From contig CAJNOP010000230.1 of NCBI GenBank assembly GCA_905250075.1, positions 82,297-146,296 of the forward strand: a stretch of DNA of 64,000 nucleotides, in the 5' to 3' direction. Positions 1 through 12,000 of this stretch are shown here, in pieces (positions within the stretch are counted from its first letter, which is position 1; each line of letters begins with the position of its first letter). The stretch is from Rotaria sp. Silwood1. Lineage: Eukaryota > Rotifera > Eurotatoria > Philodinida > Philodinidae. Below the pieces are notes generated by a model that saw nothing but the letters and a program-made list of their open reading frames with translations, was not told where the DNA came from and made no database searches. A program made the translations under genes and the position numbers.

Positions 1-386
1 TGAGCCATATTGTGCACCAGAGGCACTATCTTTTCGCCAAATGCTCCAGAGATGATTAAAATAATTTTTTCATCTTTGATACTTTTTAAATATTCAAAGC
101 ATTCATCAGCATCAGTAAATAGTTCTACTGTATTAACGGTATTTCGAAGTTGTGTAAGAGAATGTTGAAAATCTTCCTTGCTTTCATCAATTTTGGCATC
201 GAGCCAGACCAAAAGAAAGTTTTGCATAATTCGTATGGATCGTGATCGAAAAGATGGTGACGAAGCTGTGATAGTAGCAGTAGTGGTAGTTCTAACGGTG
301 ACTTGTCTTGATACCACTGATGCCGTATTTGTGCTGTCTTCGGCAGTGCTGGTGCTACTGTCTGTAGACAACGTCTCTTTGTCCAT
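1..386 (-). CDS. N-terminal part of a bdelloid ADP-ribosyltransferase-family protein (runs off the window)
   Basis: An open frame of 128 codons runs leftward from ATG at 386-384 and leaves the window still open. The product starts with a Ser/Thr-rich stretch of about 45 residues, followed by the ordered segment QNFLLVWLDAKIDESKEDF and then a Rossmann-like alternation with a hydrophobic strand (IILIISGAFGEKIVPLVH). From memory of bdelloid proteomes, this module (a response-regulator-like alpha/beta domain) commonly precedes arginine ADP-ribosyltransferase and/or tetratricopeptide regions in a large lineage-expanded family. The catalytic part is outside the window, so the enzyme assignment is inference. 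The start is chosen because it is the first ATG after an AT-rich, stop-filled leader. No intron is seen inside the visible part. Confidence 0.7.
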   Translation of the reverse strand, partial: MDKETLSTDSSTSTAEDSTNTASVVSRQVTVRTTTTATITASSPSFRSRSIRIMQNFLLVWLDAKIDESKEDFQHSLTQLRNTVNTVELFTDADECFEYLKSIKDEKIILIISGAFGEKIVPLVHNMA

Positions 387-1805
387 GTTATATTTAGTTG
401 TAAATTTTGAATACTATAAAAATGAATGAATCAATATTATTCAATAGCTGAAAAAAGTGTATGCAACGAGAATAATCACATCCACATTCAGTGCAATCGA
501 TGCACACCGAGAAAGAGAAAAAAATCTTGAGATATGAGTTAATGTTGAGATTAGTAGCATAACCACAGAAGAGTTCTCCATGATTGGAAATTTTATTAAT
601 TAAAACTGATCTAACCTTCTAAAAGCTGCAGTCAAATTGGATCTCTAGAAATTTTAAACCGATCAAACAGAATTAGAATCATTTAAAAAATAAACTATTT
701 TTTCAGAATGTCATATTATTATACTGCAAAAAATTCAAACGCTATTTTAATGGTGGTGCCAATTTTTGGGTGTTCTATATTTATACATGTTTATCAGGCG
801 AGAAAAATTAATATGGTAAGCTGCCATTGGAAGACGAAAAAATAATAGAACTGCATATTAATCTTTGTCGACAAGTTCACATGGACCTAATACTTTTGTA
901 GCTTTTAAGGATTCATTGAAACGACGAGGAGTATTTTGCAGTCAAATTGACATGACTCTTGCGAAATTTTGACTAAAAACGATTCAAGCTGTCGGTCCAA
1001 TCTGTAAGACTCGATACAACATCGATCAACGTATGCAGTATCCGATGCAAAATCTATTTTTTATTTTCACTACGAATTCTTCAACTTTTATCCATTGAAA
1101 CTATAATATTTTGTTTTTGCATAAGATCCACTATTCAATTTTACACAAGTTGCAAATTAGAAAGATATCTGAACGAAGTTGTGCAGTAAAATCCACCAAG
1201 AATCCTAGATCTGTCAATAAAAACTAATTTTCCAGGTTGAAAAACCGTTTACTTCTATTTTTTCTATGATCCGTTAACAATTAAAAGGACATAATAAAAA
1301 GGTTTGGTGACTCGCAAAAGGCTTGATCAATCGACGATTCTTAGAATACTTTCATTACTTATCCTTATGATGCATACCATTGATTGTCTCTCTGGGATTT
1401 TCTAGATTTTAACTGTTTCCAACTTAAGTTTTTGAGATGATGGAAAAAGAAGCATAGCTAATCCAAAATGATGTCTTTTGAGTGCGAGCTTTATTGGGTT
1501 TGATGAAAAACGACTATTGTATTAGGTGCAAAGACAACATACGATCTAATTCTATTTTCTCAAGTACAGTCGAGAAAATGGAAAGCTTTAACTACTTTAC
1601 ATGACATTATTGAAAAGCAGCTATGCTAATTTTCTCGAACTTTATGTTCCAAGACGAGATCGAAATAATCTGAAAGCACTTATTAATATGCTGACTTGTG
1701 TTTTCATTTTTCTACTATTGTAAAAGATATTCTGAACTTTATTTTAGAAACAACATCAACAGTTGGCCCTTTTTTGGCATGATGAATATTTTAGTTTTGG
1801 GTCTA
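387..1805. other. Intergenic, no gene seen
   Basis: AT-rich sequence with frequent stops in all frames. It lies upstream of the leftward edge gene and so should hold that gene's promoter, but no convincing TATA element or other site can be fixed by eye. Confidence 0.5.
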
Positions 1806-2614
1806 CGAAAATTGGTCGAACGAAAAATAGTCAAACGAAAATTGATCGCTGTAAATTAATCGATACGAAAATTGATCGACACGAATATTGGTCAATATGA
1901 AAAGTACTCAAGCGTTTAGTTTAAAAAAATAATCGCTACAGTGCATTTTCTATTGATGCTAATAAGTTAAACAGCGATAAAAAAAACATTCAGAGAATGA
2001 TGGCAATTTTGAAAATAAAAAGGCACATATTTCACTGATGTATGGGAATTATTATAGGCTAAAGATCACTTTAAAGAAACATATACTTTTTTTTTATTCT
2101 AATTAACTTCTATTACTATAAGATAAATTTTACATAATCCAATAAGGATTATGTTAAAAGATTCTTAATAGGTTATATAAAGAGCTATTATACTAGACAG
2201 ACCTATTCCTTTATTCTAAAATGTTAACGTTTACCTTGAGCACTACTCAAAAGAACAAACCTTTATTACTTCCTAAAGGGTTTTCTTACACTATCGATAA
2301 AACAACTATTGATAAAACTTATTGGAAATGTAAACATGCTCGAAAACTCAAATGTAAAGGTCAAGTTCATACTAATTATATTAATACAATATTGTTATAC
2401 GAAAATGATAATCATAATCAGAGTGGTAATGCGCTTCCAGCTAAAATTAGTATATTTGGAGAAAAAGTTCGTGATCGAGCAATTAATAGTAATGAAACTA
2501 CTCAAGCTGTTATTGATAATTGTCTGACGAATTTATCTGATTATGCTGTTGCTCGTCTTCATGACTTCAAACATATTAATTATCCGTGATCAATTTTCGT
2601 TCGACCAATTTTCG
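1806..2614. mobile_element. DNA transposon remnant with 21-base terminal inverted repeats (FLYWCH/MULE-associated)
   Basis: Bases 1806-1826 and 2594-2614 are a perfect 21-base inverted repeat (CGAAAATTGGTCGAACGAAA plus one more A). Inside the left end the related unit CGAAAATTGATCG recurs at about 1836-1847 and 1863-1875, giving a cluster of diverged sub-repeats; the right end has the matching inverted unit next to the stop codon of the enclosed frame. The element is about 809 bases and encloses the FLYWCH frame at 2221-2589. No transposase catalytic domain is present, so this copy should be non-autonomous or internally deleted. No clear target-site duplication could be read in the flanks. 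Confidence 0.7.
2221..2589 (+). CDS. FLYWCH-type zinc-finger protein fragment inside the transposon
   Basis: A 122-codon frame with the FLYWCH signature: KGFSYTIDK, then YWKCKHARKLKCKGQVHT (the W/C...C core) and NDNHNQSG supplying the histidine ligands. The following segment (KVRDRAINSNETTQAVIDNC...ISVAR-like 'YAVARLHDFKH') matches the region that follows FLYWCH in MULE-associated proteins of bdelloids. FLYWCH domains bind DNA. Here the protein stops at residue 122, before any MULE transposase domain, and its TGA lies 5 bases from the right terminal repeat, so the frame is probably the truncated N-terminal part of an element-encoded protein. Whether it is expressed is unknown. Confidence 0.65.
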   Translation: MLTFTLSTTQKNKPLLLPKGFSYTIDKTTIDKTYWKCKHARKLKCKGQVHTNYINTILLYENDNHNQSGNALPAKISIFGEKVRDRAINSNETTQAVIDNCLTNLSDYAVARLHDFKHINYP

Positions 2615-5600
2615 CTTTCCCTTTGGTTTGATGTCTAGATCTTATCAGTGAGATAAAAGTATTGTAAAAATTACTCTGTTTGACATGGTTTGTGGTAGGA
2701 CTATTTTACATGTAAGAGCTACTTTAATTGAGACTATTGATTGAATATGCTGAACATTTTCAATCGAAGCGTTTTTAAAATTATTCTCCAATGATTAAAA
2801 TACCTCATTTCTATGTTCCGTCGTTTTTAATCTCTTTGCAGCTATTCTTGGCATTCAATTTTTTTTTATCGCAAGTCTAATAATGTAACAAATCAAATAT
2901 ACTAACCTAGTATTGAGGTGTACGAGTTTTGTTTTGTATGCTTGCAACCAATTTTGCTCTGTGTTTATCATTAACGAAATTGTTTCTTTTTCAACTTATG
3001 TATGCTTATGTGAATCGCCCGAGCATGACATTTTCATCAGGTAAACATTTCTTTTCATCAATAGACTCATCATTACGTGTATTTCGTTCTTGCAATATTC
3101 TTTCTCTTTTCTTGCTTTCTTTCACGTTCTATGTATTTACGATGAGAAAATATACAATAATATTTGCACATACGCACGCATTAAACTTGATTCTCGAAGT
3201 TTCTCCGTTATGAGTAAACGAAATGACAGTTTTTTTGATCTCATAATATGAATAATATCAGCAGTTCATTGTTTAATTTCTGATTTTCTCACAATAATGA
3301 TTCATTCAATCAATCATATAAGAACTTTCTCGTTTAGAAGAATCGATCAATGGATTTCATTGTGTAACTTATTGACAAATGATCATTACTAGTGACTAAC
3401 CTGGGCCAGGCACGAAATTCCTTTGGAACATCATAGTGAATGTCGAAATCAGGTGTGAAATGAATGAAGCGTTTTGTTGTTTGTTAGAACGTTGCTCATT
3501 GAGCTTGAGTCTCTAATCAAAAGATGGATTTCAAGCGTAACGTGTTAAAATAGAATTTGTGAAGTAGTAGAAAGATACTCAGTGTTTTGAGCCACTTGTA
3601 ACTATTGTCTGTGGAAAGTCAGAGATGTTTTGTCGCTCAACGAATTTACTTAGGAGCGGGTATGAATCTGGCCGCTCTGATGTCAGCCTCTTTCTGAACT
3701 ACAAAAACACTCATCTACATACAATCAACAAAACCAGAGTGTGAGGATACAGACGACCACCTTCTGTTCGTATTACAACAGGTGCCAGTTAGAGTATGCA
3801 GCTTTTAACAATAAATCTTGCTATCTAACCGAAGGTAATTCATACGTCGCTCTTGTTCTCATTTAGTGAAAAGATAAAATATTATTTCAATGTTTCTGAT
3901 TTGGTGAATTCTTTTAGTTCATGCTAATATGGAAGAATGAATATTTCAGATTTCACATGTAGTCAGACCCCCTTAAGTTAGATACAATTACTTGAATTCT
4001 GTTTCTTTTTCTTGAATTCTATGATCGTTTGAGATAACAAATTTTTAAATCGTATATGTACCATGAATTGTTTATAGTTTTTTGAATTATTGATTTTTGA
4101 CTCGTGTATATATCACTATACTCTGTCACATTCATTGGGAATTACTATACAAAAATACGGTATGGGTCATTGTTCCAATTCATCAGACAAGTGAAAACAA
4201 AATCAATAAAAAACATATCTCAAAGATATGAAAACGATAAAGAAAAACTTGTGAGATGAGCGAACCATAAAATAAAGAATATTGTTCACTTTTATTCAAT
4301 CGAACAAATATTAATTTTTCTATTGATTTTTGTCTCAAATGTGAATTCAGCAACAAATGAAAGACGCTAGGATGAATCTAAAATTAGTTTATCACATTTC
4401 ACTTTTACTTATACATAAATCTTTCTAATGTTAGAAGAAAACGAGAGAGGTGACCTATGTGCTTATACCATTATTCTCACTCTAGATAAATATATGAACG
4501 ACAAAATCCATCTTCCTCGTTTTCTATAGTAAGAATAAAAATATAACATTATCATTCAATTACATGCTTGATGTCTTCGCAAACACTGAAGTTCAAAATA
4601 TCAAGAGCAAGAGAGATTAACAACATAGTATGTTGACAACGAAAAAAGAACACTATCCTAATATACTTTTATTATTGTTGCTATTCTTTCTCATTCTACA
4701 CGTAAAGCCAGTGAGTGAAATTAATTTCAAGGTAGAATGTGTAAACAAATGAATACGGACTCGAAGCATGGTTACATTCTTTTTTCATTCTTTCTTTCTT
4801 TTGCTTAATTGCATCTCATCAAAAGTATTTTATCACAATATGTCTCTCTAATTTGTAACGAGTTGGCAAGCTAAAATGAATTAGAATGTGTCAAAAATCA
4901 ATTCAATACTGTTGACTGGATTTTGGCATTTTTTTTCTCACGTTTCAAGAATCAGTTCTTAACGGTTTTTGCTTTTTCTATGACAAGAACATTTTAAAAT
5001 TTTTCATGATATGTGCGACAGCGGCATTGTTCAACAAATTTTTCGAAAGTTTTCTTAGTTGTGAAAATGCTTACATTAAACAATTGAAATTAATGATGGT
5101 GAAGAACAAATTTATGAAAAAATGGGAGAAAGATATTTCCGAAACTCAAACTTGAAATAGAAAAATTTCTAAACTTTGATATTTTTAGACAAACGTTCTG
5201 AACGGAATAAGATGTCAACATGGTATCGCCAATGGAAGTTTCCATCGGAGTTAAGAATAGTAGCCGACAGGGAGTATTGATGTTATCGATATGGTGGTGA
5301 AAAAGACCATTTACATCAATAACCCACATTCTTTCTCAATTGGCATAGCTGTTGGTATGAATATATATTCATGACATGTGTTGAAAACCTCTGTCTTATC
5401 AGTCTGCAGCCATTTAAACTTTTACTCTATCGATGAATAGTGTCCAATTCAGTATCAATGGATAGATCACATCGTATTTTATTTGATATAAATGGTTTGT
5501 TCATTAACACAGTTGTGAAAACGAATATATGATACTAATTCTTGATTTTCTGCTAAAAAAATAATGTTTGAAAAATAGGTTTTTTGAATTTTTAAGTGGC

Positions 5601-8600
5601 TTTTCTTAATAGAACTTTTTCGAAATGTATGCCCCGGACAGTATATATAGTGTACTATCTAACGCAACTAGTATCTTTTTTTGAGACAAGTGTGTTAGCG
5701 AATATTTTTCCAAAAACTCAAATTTATAGTTAACTTGGCCGATGTATAAAAAAATTTGTTGGAAAGGTTGGAGGTTTAAGGTACCCATATTTCTATGAAT
5801 GAGAGCTCAAAAATTCGAGCAAGTCAATTTTCTAGTGATGCGCTTTCATAGGTAACCAATTCAAAAGTCTATTATTTTGCGCATCCCATGTTAAGATATC
5901 AATTCTTTTAAAAACTTTATGCAGCGAAATATGAAATAACAGTCAATTGATATTTGACGTGCTTTTGTAAAGATTTCTAGGTATTGATTAAATTCTGTTC
6001 AATATTCATATACATAGTCATTTATAGTATATTGTTTAGTTAATATACTATAAACAGTGAGATTCTCGGATAAATTGAGTCTATAGATTATGTGCAGTCC
6101 TGAGCAACAGACGTATTCAATCAGTCTTTGTTGTATCTCGGTATAAACAAAAGATTAAGATGAACAAAAAACAGCTGAAATACAGGAGAGCATAAACAAC
6201 AACCTATTTCTTTTTAGTTGAATTGAAAAAATGGATATCGACTTAAAACGAATTTGAAGAACGTAATAGATTCTTCTTTTTTCTTTTCACATAATTAAGG
6301 ATGTACATCTCTCATTTGATTCTGGTTGTTACAATAACGCCTTTATACTTGAAACGTTTATAACCTGCGTATTTAGCGAATATGCTCATCACCACTTCGT
6401 CTTCCGAAATATTTTAGTTTTTTTTTGACAATCAAAGCTAAAGCATTTTATAGATAACCTCATTATTCATAGATCGATCAATTATATTAGCACTTCTATT
6501 AACAATTTCTTTAACTATTACAAATAAAATATATTCCATCAGTTATACTTATGAGTGTCTTATTCCTTCAAATCTTCAAAGTTTCTTTTATCCAACATGT
6601 GTAAATTTTTTTCGTTGATATGTACAATAAAATCACGATAGGAATTATTAAATATCTTTCAAGGAAAATTTAGCAGGCATTCTATAAGGGAACTGGCAAT
6701 TATGTGGCATAGTGACAAGAAATTCTTTTTAATTAACAAACTGTCGAAAGCCGTTCAATACTTTCCGAATAGCAAGTGCAGAAACTTCATCAACTGTGGT
6801 TCGACGTAATTGCTTAACTCTACAAACCTGGTTTTGTATATTTTTTGAAATCACTAGTACTATTTTAATCCATCATATTAAAACAACGATGATCTGTCGA
6901 GCGTCATTAGAACATTAACAATTGTTTGCAGCCGCTTATCAATGAAATTTAAAGATAAAGATCATCCTAATATACCCTTGCGATTAAACTGACGGTTCCA
7001 GTGTGTTTCCCAAAATATCACGTGGAACTGAGACCGTTAGATCCTTAGATACAAACAAAAATTTTAAATCTATTTTCAGACGTTTTCACTATTGCATTGC
7101 TGAGATTAAAGACGCCAAATATTTTAGTACTTAAAAAAACCAATATTTTAAATATATACTGAAATCTTTGAATTCAACAATGAAAATATGAAGATTTCTC
7201 AACATATCTATCTCATGTTTTAATAATTCTGGTTCAGTTCTCAATTCCAGTTTTTTTGGAATCACTGAACGTCGAATGCTATAACTACTTTATACTTCAA
7301 ACATCTCATTTTGTAGTTTTTTAGTTATTCAATCTGATCAAATAAAGTCTAGACGATCAAGATCATGAATTCATTTAAATTCAAATGACTAGAGAAATGG
7401 TGTTGAAAACAGGGTTCAACGGATAAAATAAAAATTCGATTAACTTGTTTTGTTTTTTTTCAAAAATCTCTTTTCAAACTATCCTACATAGTTATTGCTT
7501 TTCATTCATTGCTAAATCAGTAATAATCCATGTTAATATCCTGCATGATTTATGTGTCTTTATAGTTTTATTCATTTATTGAAAATAAAAACTACTTTGA
7601 TATTTTGTAATGTCACATAAAAAGTTAATGTTCTTGTCAGCCTTATATTAATGATACATGATCTCTATAGAGAGGATTTTGATTTATGAGGAAAATAGTC
7701 GTTTGTTTACTGATAATACGAAATACAATCGTCATACATGACAAATATATTTATGAATAATATCTCTGATTTATTGATATAGAGACGAGACAAAGCTATA
7801 TTTTTGCTTTTATATTGATACCTTGATATTAAAGTAAAAAAGAAATATATACAAACGCATTTTTCTTCTGTATATTAAATTAAATATAATTAACATTTTG
7901 ATAAATTTTTTTATTTTATTAAAAGAATTAAATGAGATATATAGAGAGAGAGAATAAGGGAAGTGAAAGTTTTTATCACATTAAAAAAAGAGATAATCAA
8001 CAATATATTTGAATAATTTCGCCTCCATTATATATTTCAATAATATTTAAAGAATTTCAAGTGTGTACTTTTGACTTCATATTCAATATTGGTTGATTAG
8101 TTAAATGTGGCTGATAAAATGCATCGACTACGGCGATCTATGAATATAAGATGAATATAAATCAAAATAGATTCAAGCAGCAAAAAAAACAAATGATTAG
8201 TTTATGCGAACTATCATTAAGCAAATTGCATTCATTGAGCAAATCAAGTTAATATTAATATGCATTGCGTATATATATATATATATATATAAATCCTGTG
8301 TCCATCTTTGAATTTGTTATATTGTTTAGACGAGATGAAATAAATTATTTTAAAAAAAAAGCTATTATTTTTTAATTATTGTTCGACTACAGATGTGATC
8401 ATCATCATCATCATCTTCATCACAAAAGAAAAAAAAAAGATTACAGAGACAAAATAGAAAGTTAGAGAGAACACAAAAAGAAACCGAAAGAAAAACTATC
8501 TAGCCTAAAGACAAAGGTAATACTATAAAGAAGAACGCAATGGGCAGTCATCATCACTCGGTGTAGTTTCTGTTTTTGTTTTTGTTCCGACTCAGATCGT

Positions 8601-9074
8601 CCCATTATCCTAGTGTTTTTAGATATATTTTTGTTGCGTGTAAACTATTGCGTTTTGTCATTGCCATCGATTTAGTATATATATAGCACCGCTTGACTGT
8701 GATAGACTGGTTTTGGAGAGAGAGAGAGCGACAAAAATGAGAAAATAAAAGAAAGAAATTATTCTGTAACGTACAAAAAAAAAGAAGAAAAAAGAGATTC
8801 TTTATCACACGATTGCAAAAAAAAGAGAGAGACAAAGACAGAACAAAAGACACACACACTCTAAATGCGCACGATGTTATGAGAATAAACGAGAGGGAGA
8901 GCAACAGAGAAGAAACAAGGATAAATATTGACAAAAAAAAAAGAGAAAATCAAACAGATTCGAAGGATTATGTATATATAGACGGGCCCGCCGAAATATT
9001 TATTATTTATTTTGTTCAACTGTTGCTCATATTATTTTTTCTTTATTTTTGTTTTTTTATTGTTTATTAATTGT
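2615..9074. other. Long intergenic region, no gene supported
   Basis: About 6.4 kb of AT-rich DNA with only short, low-complexity frames. It holds an (AT)n run near 8269-8291, a CAT/TTC-type run near 8398-8420 and purine-rich stretches (AGAGAG, AAAAG) at 8430-8960. The last kilobase lies downstream of the leftward Ca2+ ATPase gene and should contain its 3' untranslated region. No RNA gene was recognised. Confidence 0.5.
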
Positions 9075-12000
9075 CTAAAGTTGGGTATTTTCAAAGGTTG
9101 GTGATGATGGTTGATGATTATCAGTCATATTTGTGTTTATAGTTATAATAGGATTAAGAGAATGAGGACGAGTAAGAGGTCGATTGTCGTAATAAAACGA
9201 GGTTAATTTGGGCACAGTAGCGGCTCGTAGCCGATCTAATGTTGCATATTCAGGCGGTTGTCGATCAATTGAATCTTGAAATGCTTTTATCACACGAAGC
9301 TAGAATAACACGAATAAAGAAAGAAAAAAAAAAGAGACTTCTAAACCTGTGTAAAAAAAAAATAAAATAAAGTTTAAATATGACACACAAGATGGACAAA
9401 TTATAAAGACAAGAAAACTAGCTAGAAAAACATACATATATATATATATATACATATACATATACATATGTATATATATTAAGCAGCAAGATTAAGCCAA
9501 AAATATTTAGCAGCAATCATAACAAACAATATTGAAAGCAATGATGTCGTTTTTTTGTTATTGTTTTTATTTTTGTTTTATGGACAAAAAAAAAAAGAAT
9601 TCCGACTAGTTTTGCAATAAATTGAAAGTTATTAGACGCACAAACAATTGTGGTTAAATGGAATAAGGGTAAATAAAAAAAGAGAGAGAGAGAGAGAGAA
9701 AGACACGAAAAGGGATTTCAAAACTAAATAGGTGGATCAAACCTCGAAAGATATGAACAGACATGCTGGACATATGTATGACATTTTTTAGGATGAAGAG
9801 AATAATAGCACATATAGGTGCTTTTTCATATGGATGATAATATGGTTACCATTGGGAAGACGGCGATTTGGCAATATGTTCTTGGAAAGTTTTAACGACT
9901 TGTACCTGTCAGAGCGATTATAGATAGATAAGAAAAAAAAAACGAACATTGAAGAAGAAGCTACAATCAAATGTTTTTTTTTTCTTTTTTTTTTTGTGTA
10001 ATTTAAAATATTTAGTTAATTTTTAAAATATAAACGAAACCAACACCAGTAAAAAAAATTTTGTTTTTATTTTTGTAAATATATGATTAAGGTTATGTTT
10101 ACAAACCTGTGTTTGAAGACGTGTTATTCCTCTTAACCAAAGTATTTGTCCTTTTGTTAAACTTGTTCCTGGCCGTGTTTGTCCTTCTTGACCTAAATCA
10201 ACGGGTAATGTTTGACTATAAACTTCACCTGAACCCCATTTTGGCATATGACGTGTCACCGGTATCAAATTAACGACCTAAATTAAAATCAATTTTTTTT
10301 TTTTTTTTTTTTTGGAAATAAATTTAAAAATTTTTTCTTTTTACTTGATTCCATACAAGTACTGTAACACCAAAGAACAAACACCACATCCATTGTTCAA
10401 ATGTTAATGCAACACATGCAAATGCAAATGAACCATATTGAACAAGAAGAATTTGTACAACAAATGTAACAATCCATATACCATAGAAAATAGGATTTGT
10501 AAATATACCACGAAAAACATTTTTTTCACCATGAATTTTTCTACAATTTATTTCATTGAATAACGTCATTAAAACAAATACATTAAATATCATTGTAAAA
10601 TGTTCTGATGGTTTAAATACATTATTTACTGGACGACCATCATCCATATCAAATACTTTAGGTCCTTGAATTTTAGAAAAAAGAAAACAAGAGACAATTT
10701 AAGAAACATGCTTTATCTTCTTTGTAAGAAACGACGTGCTGAAGTATATTGGTAACATCTTGTTATAATGTCTTAACTAAGGTAGAGTCCATTGAGTTCA
10801 GTTAACAGAAAAAGTTGAGACTCGAGCTCGATTAACTAGGGTAGCATATCGTTCACGGCTGTATTAGCCATTTCAAGAAAATAGCTGAATTTTATAGAAT
10901 AGACTAAAGATTTTCGAGGTCTAGACATACAAATCTAAAGAAAGTATGTTCGAAATCTCCTCTTATGAGAAAGTAAATACCGTGATCTTTCTCAGGAACA
11001 CTAAGAAAACTAATTTTCGAGTTTCGATTTGAAATCTCGCACTTTTACATCATCCATTTATAACAATAGATTATAAGAGTCGGAACTCGTTTAGGTCTAC
11101 ACGTCGTATATAATGCTGACCACAAAAACCATTTATCAATTGGAAGACTTCCATCGTTAGTCATATTTTTATAAAAATTCAACTATTTGCTTGAAATAAA
11201 TCTTCATCGACTGAAAAAGTCATCATGCAATACCATCTTTTTACCGCTATGTATGCATTCCTAGATTACGGCACCTGTAATCACTGAAACTATTGTATTT
11301 AGTTCGATTGTCCTAATGAATACTATATTCTTACCAGCAAATAAAATAAAAAGCATAATAGCTAATTGATAAATAGCATGACCAAGAATATTTTTCATCA
11401 TTGTGCGTGAAATTAATGGTCGTGTACGTCCATAAGGTTTACGTGTTAATAATTCTTCTGTTGGTACTTCTGTAGCAAGTGCCAATGATGCTAATGTATC
11501 CATAATTAAATTCACCCATAACATTTGTACAGCACGTAATGGAGATTCTTTAACAATACATGCACCAATAAAAGCACAAAATACAGCAACAACATTAACA
11601 GTTAATTGAAATTGAAGAAATTTTGCAATTGAATCATATACATTACGTCCCCACATAACGGCTTTAACAATTGAATTAAAATTATCATCGACAAGTATGA
11701 TATCTGATGCTTCTTTTGCTACATCAGTACCTTGTATACCCTATGAAATAAAATAATATTTAATTCAAAACTATTCATTTTCAAAATAATTTCATTTTTA
11801 TAAAGATTATATTAAAACAAAAACTAACCATAGCAAAACCAACATCAGCTTTTTTTAATGCCGGTCCATCATTTGTTCCATCACCCGTAACAGCAACAAC
11901 TTCACGTGTTGGATTTCTTTTTGATGCAATTATACCTTTAACAAGTACATATTTATCTTGTGGTGATGAACGTGCTAATACACGTAATGATGGCCAAACT

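Noticed and set aside
3650..3830. Less AT-rich block considered as a tRNA, SINE or ribozyme
   Set aside because: No box A/box B pair, cloverleaf or hammerhead core could be read.
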